Shown: positions 9,819 to 16,581 of the stretch, piece after piece
Position numbering within the stretch: the stretch's first letter is position 1
Layout of the letters: every line of letters starts with the position of its first letter
Program-made: the position numbers and the translations under genes
The notes under the pieces: generated by a model
Database searches by the model: none
Told to the model about the DNA's origin: nothing
The model's input: the letters and a program-made list of their open reading frames with translations, nothing else
DNA from: an uncultured Eubacterium sp.
GTDB taxonomy: Bacteria > Bacillota > Clostridia > Peptostreptococcales > Anaerovoracaceae
Assembly: GCA_900551775.1 (NCBI GenBank)
Contig: URXI01000016.1
Span: forward strand, 1-30,724
Direction: 5' to 3'
Length of the DNA stretch: 30,724 nt

Positions 9819-10622
9819 CTACTGGAAGAAGGGCAGCAGCTGCCCTTTGATCACCCTGTCGATGGCTGCAACGTCGATGGCGCCGCCTGGGGTCTCCATG
9901 GTGAGAATCAGGTTGTCGGGCATGATGATCTCATTGAGATAGTAATCCATAAATTTCTTCATCGTGCGTTTTCGATAATCCTCGTCACGCAGAAGTCCCA
10001 CGTGTTCCCAATAGATTTTTAAACCGGAGGGCAGCGTAAAGGTAAAGTCAGGGCGATATTTGACTTTCTTGTTATTTGCATCTCTAATAACGAGTCTCTT
10101 TTCATATTCAAAGGGAATAGATGCCGCATGGAGCAGTTCAGCAATTAAGGCTTCGGATTTTGACCGCACCGATAGACCAAAGCTCGTCTTTTGCTTCAGA
10201 CCTTCTGCATTGAACTCTTCATCATCGTCCTCTGCTTCTGCATCTGAAGGAAAGAACTCACTTGTATAAAATGAAACCGGCATGTCTTGGTATGTATTAG
10301 GCAGCAGTTCGTAGAGGGATGCCGGAGTATACTCTTTGTAAGTTTTTAGGATGCGGTTTTGGATTTTTAGATTTTTTCGGATTACATCAATGGTCAGCTG
10401 AAGTAGTTTCTTGTACTTTAACAGATGAACTAAATCCCGATCCTTTTTTCGTATATAGTGCTGTTTGTTTACCGCATCAACCCAATAATAATAGCAACGG
10501 TTGTTCATTATTTTGCAATTCAAACGCCCCTCCGGCAACTGCTGGATTACTTCCGTGGCGATTCTGTATACGGTTTCCTGTGCTTCTATATCCTGTTCTG
10601 TTAATTTTATATAGTTAATCAT
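9819..10622 (-). CDS. Orphan PD-(D/E)XK-like nuclease-fold protein
   Basis: The 267-residue protein is of unknown function. Residues 1-125 are mostly helical and unassigned, and residues 127-137 are strongly acidic. The C-terminal part fits a restriction-endonuclease-like fold: RSKSEALIAELL with E157, YRPDFTF with D192, and the IYWEHVGL strand with E206. The usual catalytic lysine of ExK is replaced by histidine, as happens in many WEHxG-type members of this superfamily. An AGGAGGTGAACC ribosome binding site fixes the ATG. It stands alone with its own promoter. The fold assignment is an inference from motif spacing, and no partner helicase or methylase is nearby. Confidence 0.65.
   Translation of the reverse strand: MINYIKLTEQDIEAQETVYRIATEVIQQLPEGRLNCKIMNNRCYYYWVDAVNKQHYIRKKDRDLVHLLKYKKLLQLTIDVIRKNLKIQNRILKTYKEYTPASLYELLPNTYQDMPVSFYTSEFFPSDAEAEDDDEEFNAEGLKQKTSFGLSVRSKSEALIAELLHAASIPFEYEKRLVIRDANNKKVKYRPDFTFTLPSGLKIYWEHVGLLRDEDYRKRTMKKFMDYYLNEIIMPDNLILTMETPGGAIDVAAIDRVIKGQLLPFFQ
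9829..9847. other. Short inverted repeat at the convergent gene end
   Basis: AAGGGCAG and CTGCCCTT flank a 3-base loop inside the last codons of the minus-strand gene, next to the ZIP gene stop. Neither side has a good T-run, so it is a weak terminator candidate at best. Confidence 0.35.
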
Positions 10623-10646
10623 GGTTCACCTCCTAACTGTAAATAT

Positions 10647-10675
10647 ATTTTAACATAATTGTAATAATATGTAAA
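10647..10675 (-). promoter_or_regulatory. Promoter of the PD-(D/E)XK-like gene
   Basis: On the minus strand TTTACA (10675-10670) and TAAAAT (10652-10647) are separated by exactly 17 bases, about 25 bases before the gene's start. Confidence 0.65.
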
Positions 10676-10965
10676 CAAAAATTGTGAAAACAGTTTTAGA
10701 ATGATATGGATACGGAATCCCTTTGGAAATTTTACTATATGAGCAGAAAAAGATTTTTTGAGTATAAGAAAAAGTAAAAAACTAGAAAATGACTGGAAGC
10801 GAGAGTATAAAATCTTTATTTTTATGCTTTTGTTAGTTCATTTTAACGATTATGCAAGGTTGATTTACATATATTTACATATTTTTATACTCATTAACAC
10901 AAAAATTTTCTATATAGTAAAAATGCTCTCCATGTCGGCTCTCCGAACCGGCTGGCAATGATCTT
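10676..10965. other. AT-rich intergenic stretch
   Basis: The stretch between the minus-strand PD-(D/E)XK gene promoter and the end of the metallophosphoesterase is AT-rich with many A/T runs. A plus-strand ORF of 67 codons (10758-10961) has no ribosome binding site and a low-complexity product, so I do not call it. No RNA gene or clear terminator was recognised. Confidence 0.5.
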
Positions 10966-11796
10966 TCACAGTTCCTGCGCAGCGATGACTTCTTTACAAA
11001 CGTATAAGCCCATATCTGCACCAGAGCAGATGGACCATTTGACCAATTCGGCGATGCCATTTTGAATCTCGATGGCGGTGATGGCCTCTGGATGTACGCA
11101 GCTGCCGCTGTTAAAATACATGCCGCAGTCCGTCTTCATCAGTGTTGGTTTGTGCGTGTGGCCGGCGACAACGACACATCGCTCCTGGCAGCTATAGTTG
11201 ATGAAGTTTTCCTCTATATGGTGGACTTTCGTATAGTTTTTAGCGGCACTGGTAGGATCTTTCACTCCGCGAATTTCCAAGGGACGCCAAAGGTAGCGGA
11301 CAAGCCAGCGGGAGATTTTCCAAAACTGGTCGTTAATCAGATCGCCTTGATATCCGTGAAACATGCAGATAGGGGGAATATCAAGGCCGTCGATAATGAT
11401 AGATTCGTAAAAAGGGATTGTTTCTGTCAGGCCTCTCCAGACGTAGGCGGAGGTTTCTTTGATACGGTCGTGATTGCCGAAAACCATAAAGAGTCTGCCT
11501 GCGTCATGAAATTGCTCCAGGAGATTGTAAATCTCTCTATGAGTATTGTAGACATCAGAAAAACGACGATTCTCCCAGAGTTCATCGCCGTCTCCCAATT
11601 CGATATATGTAAAATTACGGCTGTAATAGTGCTTTAAGGCAGCCGTGTAGATAGGTCGGTTGTTAAGAAAGTTGTCTGCCCAGGTGCCGCTGCCCCGGTG
11701 ACAGTCGCTCATGATGACAATTTTTGGATGATCCTCAATTGAAATATGCAGAGCTTTTGCAAATGATTTTTTGATTCGTCTGATTCCATATGACAT
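10966..11796 (-). CDS. Metallophosphoesterase of the LpxH-like/calcineurin superfamily
   Basis: The 276-residue protein is predicted to be a two-metal phosphoesterase. The ordered motifs are complete: SDCHRG (D31, H33), GDGDELWE near residue 68, GNHD (107-110), MFHGYQGD near 144, and GHTHKP near 211. The substrate is unknown; related proteins hydrolyse UDP-diacylglucosamine or other phosphodiesters, but lipid A synthesis is unlikely in a Gram-positive cell. It lies 46 bases downstream of a small membrane protein gene on the same strand and is probably cotranscribed with it. Its ribosome binding site is partly inside a hairpin. Confidence 0.85.
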   Translation of the reverse strand: MSYGIRRIKKSFAKALHISIEDHPKIVIMSDCHRGSGTWADNFLNNRPIYTAALKHYYSRNFTYIELGDGDELWENRRFSDVYNTHREIYNLLEQFHDAGRLFMVFGNHDRIKETSAYVWRGLTETIPFYESIIIDGLDIPPICMFHGYQGDLINDQFWKISRWLVRYLWRPLEIRGVKDPTSAAKNYTKVHHIEENFINYSCQERCVVVAGHTHKPTLMKTDCGMYFNSGSCVHPEAITAIEIQNGIAELVKWSICSGADMGLYVCKEVIAAQEL

Positions 11797-11836
11797 AAAA
11801 ACACCTCTGTCTCATCATATGCGCAGCGGTGTTTTT
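11797..11836 (-). promoter_or_regulatory. Hairpin overlapping the metallophosphoesterase ribosome binding site
   Basis: On the minus strand AAAAACACC (11836-11828) can pair with GGTGTTTTT (11805-11797) over 9 bp. The second arm contains part of the GAGGTG ribosome binding site and ends at the base before the start codon. It may lower translation or act as a weak terminator after the upstream small gene. Confidence 0.45.
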
Positions 11837-11842
11837 TAGGTC

Positions 11843-12031
11843 CTACTTTTTTTTATGCTTACTCTTTATTTTTTCCAGATCATCAGGCAGGAAGATTACG
11901 TTTTCCTCTCTCTTCAGATCGTCATCTTTCTTTGTTTTTTTGCTGTCGTCGCTTGAACCGCCTCTGGTGCTGAATAGATAATAAGCAAAAAGGCCGATTA
12001 CAAATACGAGGCCTAATAATACTAATTGCAT
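11843..12031 (-). CDS. Small single-pass membrane protein, unknown function
   Basis: The 62-residue product has one N-terminal membrane helix (about residues 2-20) followed by a highly charged cytoplasmic tail rich in Asp, Lys and Ser, ending in a Lys-rich cluster. A GTG three codons upstream is in frame but abuts the AGGAG; the ATG at 12031 is 9 bases from AGGAG and is preferred. It has its own promoter, divergent from the amino-acid permease, and precedes the metallophosphoesterase. I do not recognise a family. Confidence 0.7.
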   Translation of the reverse strand: MQLVLLGLVFVIGLFAYYLFSTRGGSSDDSKKTKKDDDLKREENVIFLPDDLEKIKSKHKKK

Positions 12032-12054
12032 AACCTTCACCTCCTGTTATCTAG

Positions 12055-12082
12055 ATTTTACCACAAAAGGAATATGATACAA
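12055..12082 (-). promoter_or_regulatory. Promoter of the small membrane protein gene
   Basis: On the minus strand TTGTAT (12082-12077) and TAAAAT (12060-12055) are 16 bases apart. It lies back to back with the permease promoter. Confidence 0.55.
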
Positions 12083-12089
12083 ACTATTT

Positions 12090-12118
12090 TTGATAAATTT
12101 TTCTTCATATGTTAAAAT
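12090..12118 (+). promoter_or_regulatory. Promoter of the APC permease
   Basis: TTGATA at 12090-12095 and TAAAAT at 12113-12118 are separated by 17 bases. A GAGGAGCAGGA ribosome binding site follows before the start at 12154. Confidence 0.65.
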
Positions 12119-12153
12119 AGATACAATCTATATCTACGAGGAGCAGGAATTTA

Positions 12154-13536
12154 ATGAAGGAAAATACAAACTTAAACTTAGAACGGAAGTTAAAACCGAT
12201 CAACGTCTGGTCATTGGCTCTGGGCAGCATCATCGGCTGGGGCGCCTTTGTCATGCCGGGCACTACCTTTCTGCCAAAGTCCGGACCTTTGGGCAGCGCC
12301 ATCGGACTTGCCATCGGCGCTTTGATCATGATTACCATAGCCATGAACTACGGCTATATGGTTCAGAAATACCCGGTAGCGGGCGGCGAATACACTTTTA
12401 CTAAGAATACTTTTGGACGGAGAAACGCTTATGTCTGTGGTTGGTTTCTAGGGTTATCCTATCTGTCCATCGTGCCCCTCAATGCTACAGCACTGGGGCT
12501 GGTCAGCAGAAAACTTCTAGGCGGCATTTTGGAGGTAGGATATCTGTATTCCGTTGCAGGATGGGACATCTATATAGGAGAAATCGTTCTGGCATCTCTG
12601 GCGCTGATCTTATTTGCAGCGCTCTCCATCAAAGGCATCAGTGTCGCAGGGTGGATGCAGACTGTCATGGCACTGTCCTTAGTGGCCTCAGTCTTCATTT
12701 TGCTGATTGCAGCTATTGTCAATCCCCAGGTGGAATTTTCCAATTTACAGCCGGTATATCCTGACAGCAAAACCTCCTGGGCCTCTATCGTGGCAGTGGT
12801 GGCTATCGCACCGTGGGCCTTTGTGGGATTTGACTCCATCCCTCAGGCAGCGGAGGAATTTGATTTTTCACCGAAAAAAGCAAACGGCATCATGGTTTTC
12901 GCCATCCTCTTTGGCGGCTTTGTCTACATCGTCATCAACACTATCACCGCATCGGTCATGCCGTGGCAGGCCTTTATGGCACAAAATCACGACTGGCCTA
13001 CAGGCGAGGCCGTAGAGTTCATCATGGGCAAAGCGGGACTCATCTTTTTGGGTGTCGCGTTGATCTGCGCGGTGCTTTCAGGCATTATCGGTTTCTATAT
13101 GGCCACCAGCAGGCTGCTCTATTCCATGTCCAGAGAGAAAGCCCTGCCGGCCTGGTTCGGCAAAATCGACCCGAAGAGCAAGACCCCAAAGAACGCAATC
13201 CTGTTCATCATGGCAATCTCTCTGACCGCACCATGGTTTGGCAGGGAGGTGCTGGGCTGGATCGTGGATATGTCGTCAATTGGGGCTGCCATCGGCTACG
13301 GCTATACATGCCTGGCGACACTGAGAACCCTGAAGACAAACCCGCAGGACCGCAGGCCAATGCTGAAACTCTTTGCAGTTGTAGGTGCAGTATTCTCTCT
13401 GATTTTCGTCTTGTTATTGCTGATTCCGGGTATGCCGTCTTACTTAGCGCCGGAGTCGAGAATCTGTCTCGTCGTCTGGAGCCTCCTTGGAATCGTCTTT
13501 TATTTCTGGTCAAAGAGGCAGAAGTTCACGGTGTAA
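12154..13536 (+). CDS. APC-superfamily amino acid permease
   Basis: The 460-residue membrane protein is predicted to import or exchange amino acids. It has the APC first-helix signature (WSLALGSIIGWGAFVMPGTTF) with the unwound glycine-rich substrate site, the PVAGGEYTFTKNTFG block after helix 2, the FVGFDSIPQAAEEF block of helix 6, and about twelve hydrophobic segments in total. The RBS is GAGGAG. The next gene on the same strand is an NhaC-family antiporter, 108 bases away with its own leader. Substrate is not predictable, but the neighbourhood of antiporters and a dipeptidase fits an amino-acid-using anaerobe. Confidence 0.9.
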   Translation: MKENTNLNLERKLKPINVWSLALGSIIGWGAFVMPGTTFLPKSGPLGSAIGLAIGALIMITIAMNYGYMVQKYPVAGGEYTFTKNTFGRRNAYVCGWFLGLSYLSIVPLNATALGLVSRKLLGGILEVGYLYSVAGWDIYIGEIVLASLALILFAALSIKGISVAGWMQTVMALSLVASVFILLIAAIVNPQVEFSNLQPVYPDSKTSWASIVAVVAIAPWAFVGFDSIPQAAEEFDFSPKKANGIMVFAILFGGFVYIVINTITASVMPWQAFMAQNHDWPTGEAVEFIMGKAGLIFLGVALICAVLSGIIGFYMATSRLLYSMSREKALPAWFGKIDPKSKTPKNAILFIMAISLTAPWFGREVLGWIVDMSSIGAAIGYGYTCLATLRTLKTNPQDRRPMLKLFAVVGAVFSLIFVLLLLIPGMPSYLAPESRICLVVWSLLGIVFYFWSKRQKFTV

Positions 13537-13575
13537 CTAAAGTTAACACCCAAAAAACTTAAGTTAAATTGCGAA

Positions 13576-13641
13576 AAATCTCCTATGATGATTTAATGAG
13601 AACTGGAAGTTATCACTCATTACATTTTTTATAGGAGATTT
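13576..13641 (+). promoter_or_regulatory. Inverted repeat covering the nhaC-1 ribosome binding site
   Basis: AAATCTCCTAT (13576-13586) is a perfect 11-base complement of ATAGGAGATTT (13631-13641), which contains the AGGAG ribosome binding site. A second inverted repeat, TAATGAG (13594-13600) with CTCATTA (13616-13622), nests inside. If both arms are transcribed, this would hide the ribosome binding site. A TATGAT at 13584-13589 could instead be a -10 element, in which case the first arm would not be in the RNA. Confidence 0.5.
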
Positions 13642-13644
13642 ATT

Positions 13645-15111
13645 ATGGGCAAAAAAATTCCTATGTGGCAATGCATCCTCGTCATGATCGTACTATTGAT
13701 ACTCTTGTATCTATCTATTATGGTAGACCCCAACGAGGACAAAGCACACTTCGCGCTGATTCTAAGCGGAGCATTTGCTGCGATCATCGCAGCAATTAAC
13801 GGCTGGAAATGGCCTTTTATGGAGCAGGGTATCCTTGCTGCCATCAACAGGACCATGCAGGCCATTCTGATTTTAGCAGTTGTAGGTTTGATGCTGGGAT
13901 CCTGGGTAGCCGGCGGCGTCGTTCCTTCTATGATGTACTTTGGAATCAAGGTCATTTCGCCAAGCATTTTCTTATTTACAGCCTGCCTGCTCTGTTCCAT
14001 CGTATCTCTGGCAACAGGATCCTCCTGGTCCACGGCTGGTTCCATGGGCGTGGCGCTGATCGGTGTCGGTACTGCCTTAGGGTATCCGGCAATCATGACT
14101 GCCGGTGCCGTAGTATCCGGTGCATATTTCGGAGACAAGATGTCTCCGCTGTCAGATACGACAAATCTGGCACCTGCTGTTGCCGGATCAACTCTGTTTG
14201 ACCATATCAAACACATGGTATTCACCACGGGACCGTCGCTGGTCATCGCTCTGGTAGTGTATCTGGTCATCGGTTTCACCCGTGGCGGTGGAAATGCAAA
14301 TATGAGTACCGTACAAGAGATCCTGGGCTTTATCACAGATAATTTTAATGTAGGCATCCTTTATCTGATTCCACCGGTATTCGTAATTGGAGCAGTGGCT
14401 ATGAAACTGCCAGCGCTGCCTTCCCTTTTGGGCGGCGTCGTCCTGGGCATTCCGTTCATCGCTATGCAGAATTCTGCGTTGCTGAAGCAGGTGTTCTCCA
14501 TTACCAATTATGGATGGACAACACCAGTGCCAGAAGATGCGAGCATGGTCATCGCCAAGCTGGGAAGCCTGCTGTCTTCATCAGGAATGCAGGGTATGAT
14601 GAACACGATTTCGCTAATTCTCTGCGCTATGGTATTTGGCGGCATTGTAGACTGCACCGGGATCATGGGAACCTTGGCGCAGGCGCTGCTAAAACTGGCA
14701 AGAGGAACGAGGGGAGGGCTGGTTACAGTGACCATCGTTTCCTGTTTCATCGTCAATGTACTCTGCTCTGACCAGTACCTGGCAATCATACTCCCGGGCA
14801 GAATGTATAAGGAAGCCTTTGAGGATATGAGACTGGCGCCGAAAAACCTTTCCAGATGTTTGGAAGACTCTGGGACCATCACTTCCAACTTTATACCGTG
14901 GAATACCTGCGGTGCCACCATGCGCAGCTTCCTGGGGGTAGGTTCCGGCTACATACCATATGCTGTCCTCAACTGGGTCAACCCACTGATATCGATTTTC
15001 TACGGATTTACCGGCATCACCATGACCAAGATGACAGAGGAAGAATATCAAAAAGTCCTCCAACAGAGAGAAGAAGACAGAATCGCAGCGCTGAAAGCGT
15101 TAGAAGCTTAG
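13645..15111 (+). CDS. NhaC-family antiporter (copy 1)
   Basis: The 488-residue protein with about 11-12 membrane segments belongs to the NhaC ion transporter family, which contains Na+/H+ antiporters as well as antiporters for organic acids and amino acids. The family signature is clear: LATGSSWSTAGSMGVALIG, then SGAYFGDKMSPLSDTTNLAPA, and later SDQYLAIILPGRMYKEAF and DSGTITSNFIPWNTCGA. It is flanked by an APC permease and a membrane-bound LuxR-type regulator. A paralogue lies at 24369. Whether it moves protons for pH balance or exchanges an organic ion cannot be told from sequence. Confidence 0.9.
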   Translation: MGKKIPMWQCILVMIVLLILLYLSIMVDPNEDKAHFALILSGAFAAIIAAINGWKWPFMEQGILAAINRTMQAILILAVVGLMLGSWVAGGVVPSMMYFGIKVISPSIFLFTACLLCSIVSLATGSSWSTAGSMGVALIGVGTALGYPAIMTAGAVVSGAYFGDKMSPLSDTTNLAPAVAGSTLFDHIKHMVFTTGPSLVIALVVYLVIGFTRGGGNANMSTVQEILGFITDNFNVGILYLIPPVFVIGAVAMKLPALPSLLGGVVLGIPFIAMQNSALLKQVFSITNYGWTTPVPEDASMVIAKLGSLLSSSGMQGMMNTISLILCAMVFGGIVDCTGIMGTLAQALLKLARGTRGGLVTVTIVSCFIVNVLCSDQYLAIILPGRMYKEAFEDMRLAPKNLSRCLEDSGTITSNFIPWNTCGATMRSFLGVGSGYIPYAVLNWVNPLISIFYGFTGITMTKMTEEEYQKVLQQREEDRIAALKALEA

Positions 15112-15136
15112 TACCTCTGCTTTTGACAGATAAGTC

Positions 15137-15165
15137 TGGACATTTATAAGTCCTTCTTATATAAT
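15137..15165 (+). promoter_or_regulatory. Promoter of the membrane LuxR gene
   Basis: TGGACA at 15137-15142 and TATAAT at 15160-15165 are 17 bases apart. A second overlapping candidate is TTGACA at 15123-15128 with TATAAG at 15145-15150 (16 bases). An imperfect dyad, GGAC and GTCC around ATTTATAA, lies at 15138-15153. Confidence 0.65.
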
Positions 15166-15186
15166 AAAAGTAAAATAAAATCCAAA

Positions 15187-15222
15187 GACAAAAAACTAGG
15201 ATATAACACCTGGTTTTTTGTC
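15187..15222 (+). terminator. Strong hairpin in the luxR-type leader (terminator or attenuator)
   Basis: A 14-bp stem (15187-15200 with 15209-15222, one G-U pair) encloses an 8-base loop; the second arm contains a run of six T. It lies downstream of the predicted promoter and before the GGGAGGG ribosome binding site. It could end transcription from the antiporter gene, or attenuate the regulator's own mRNA. Confidence 0.7.
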
Positions 15223-15248
15223 GTATTTGTCGGATAGGGAGGGCTTCT

Positions 15249-16145
15249 ATGGAGAATATGATTACGCTGTGCTACGGACTGACGGTTTTGCTGGGCGTTG
15301 CCGCACTGGCCATTCAACTGTTGCTGAGGCAGAAAGATATGCTGGTTGCTGACAGCGGCATAAAAGAAAATGGCACCACTGTATTTTTCTCCATGATCGT
15401 GATCCTCAATATTATCGATTTTCTTTACTATTATTTTTGGCAGGTCAGATTATATGATTATGAAGATATCATGTTCATCGTCGATAATGCTTTTTGGACG
15501 GTGCTTGCCTATTTCTTTATTGAATTTGAGCGCAGATTTGCAGGGCAGGCAAGAGCGCGCGGCCTTGGCGTCGTCTTTGGACTCATCGTGGCAGGCAACG
15601 TGGTGCTGGATTTGGTCAACATCTCTGACAAGGCATACTATACTTTCTATCTCCTATTGAGCGGGATCGTCTGGCTTTTTGTAATTGCCAACTGCACCCG
15701 ATACACGATCAAAATCTTCCATATGAACCTGGGCATCAACAGAGGCGTCATCTTGCTTTATGATGCGGCCTTCCTCTTTGAATGCGTGGAGGATGCTCTG
15801 CTTTCTCTCTATTACCGCAGCGGCGGCGACTATATCATAGGGGAAGACCTGGTGTCCATTCTGATCTGGCTCATTCTCAGCAGTACCAATCTCTATTTAG
15901 TCTGGAAATCCTGCCGGACGGATAAGAACTTCGAAGAAGACTTGAACTTGGCAGCCAAGCGCTACGACTTTAGCGACGGCGAACGGGCTGTAGCTGCGCT
16001 TTTGCTGGAAGGAAAGAGCAATGTGCAGATTGCAGATGAACTCGCAATCTCAGAAAGCGCCGTCAAAGTACATAATCACAGGCTGTACAAAAAGCTGGGC
16101 GTTGAGAACAGAGTGCAGGCGGTGAATAAGCTGAGAAATCTATAA
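15249..16145 (+). CDS. Membrane-integral LuxR-family transcriptional regulator
   Basis: The 298-residue protein joins an integral membrane domain to a DNA-binding domain. Residues 1-220 contain about seven hydrophobic segments with no known catalytic motif. Residues ~238-298 form a GerE/LuxR-type helix-turn-helix: FSDGERAVAALLLEGKSN, then the recognition region IADELAISESAVKVHNHRLYKKLG. No receiver or kinase domain is present, so signal sensing and DNA binding would occur in one polypeptide held at the membrane. It follows the nhaC-1 antiporter on the same strand, which suggests control of that gene or of the permease. This is an inference from position. Confidence 0.85.
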   Translation: MENMITLCYGLTVLLGVAALAIQLLLRQKDMLVADSGIKENGTTVFFSMIVILNIIDFLYYYFWQVRLYDYEDIMFIVDNAFWTVLAYFFIEFERRFAGQARARGLGVVFGLIVAGNVVLDLVNISDKAYYTFYLLLSGIVWLFVIANCTRYTIKIFHMNLGINRGVILLYDAAFLFECVEDALLSLYYRSGGDYIIGEDLVSILIWLILSSTNLYLVWKSCRTDKNFEEDLNLAAKRYDFSDGERAVAALLLEGKSNVQIADELAISESAVKVHNHRLYKKLGVENRVQAVNKLRNL

Positions 16146-16161
16146 TATAATGATTTTTTGC

Positions 16162-16190
16162 TTGCATAACCTCTGCGGAAGTGCTACAAT
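16162..16190 (+). promoter_or_regulatory. Promoter of the T-box/ileS transcript
   Basis: TTGCAT at 16162-16167 and TACAAT at 16185-16190 are 17 bases apart, with an extended -10 TGC just before TACAAT. Confidence 0.75.
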
Positions 16191-16202
16191 ATTTGGGTAC
16201 GT

Positions 16203-16455
16203 AAGTATTGAAAACTCAATATTCAGGCAGAGAAGGAACCAGTAGCCCTGCGTAATATCCTTACAGAGAGATCTTCATTTGGTGAGAGAGGATCGGTGAA
16301 GCAGCGTGTGAATATCACTCCGGAGCCTGACACTTTAACGAGAGGCACCTTAAGTACAGCCGAGCTGTACCGGAGGTAAGCAACTAGGGTGGTACCGCGG
16401 TTAAGTTATTAATCGTCCCTAATCGAAATCAAATTCGGTTAGGGATTTTCTTTAT
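16203..16455 (+). promoter_or_regulatory. T-box riboswitch, isoleucine specifier
   Basis: This leader senses uncharged tRNA and controls ileS by antitermination. The conserved T-box AGGGTGGTACCGCG is at 16386-16399, with the UGGU tetramer at 16390-16393 that pairs with the ACCA end of tRNA carrying an A discriminator. The specifier loop contains AATATCACT; ATC at 16314-16316 is an isoleucine codon followed by A, as usual. The terminator is a 12-bp stem (16416-16427 with 16434-16445) followed by TTTTCTTT. The CCCT of its 5' arm can instead pair with the AGGG of the T-box to form the antiterminator. Confidence 0.95.
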
Positions 16456-16457
16456 GC

Positions 16458-16491
16458 CCTACCCCGATTTCTGAAAGAAATCGCTGGTAGG
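16458..16491 (+). other. Second hairpin in the ileS leader
   Basis: CCTACC (16458-16463) pairs with GGTAGG (16486-16491), and CGATTTCT (16465-16472) pairs with AGAAATCG (16476-16483). This gives a 14-bp interrupted stem with a GAA loop. It lies between the T-box terminator and ileS with no T-run behind it. The rest of the 16492-16581 leader is AT-rich and ends with a GGAAAGGAAG ribosome binding region. Confidence 0.6.
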
Positions 16492-16581
16492 TCAAACGCC
16501 AGAAAATCCAAAATTTTTAATTTTGTGTTTTTTACGGCGATGCTCTAACCAGAGAAAAACGGAAAGGAAGACAGAATACAA

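Noticed and set aside
10758..10961. Plus-strand ORF of 67 codons
   Set aside because: AT-rich low-complexity product, no ribosome binding site, no family resemblance.
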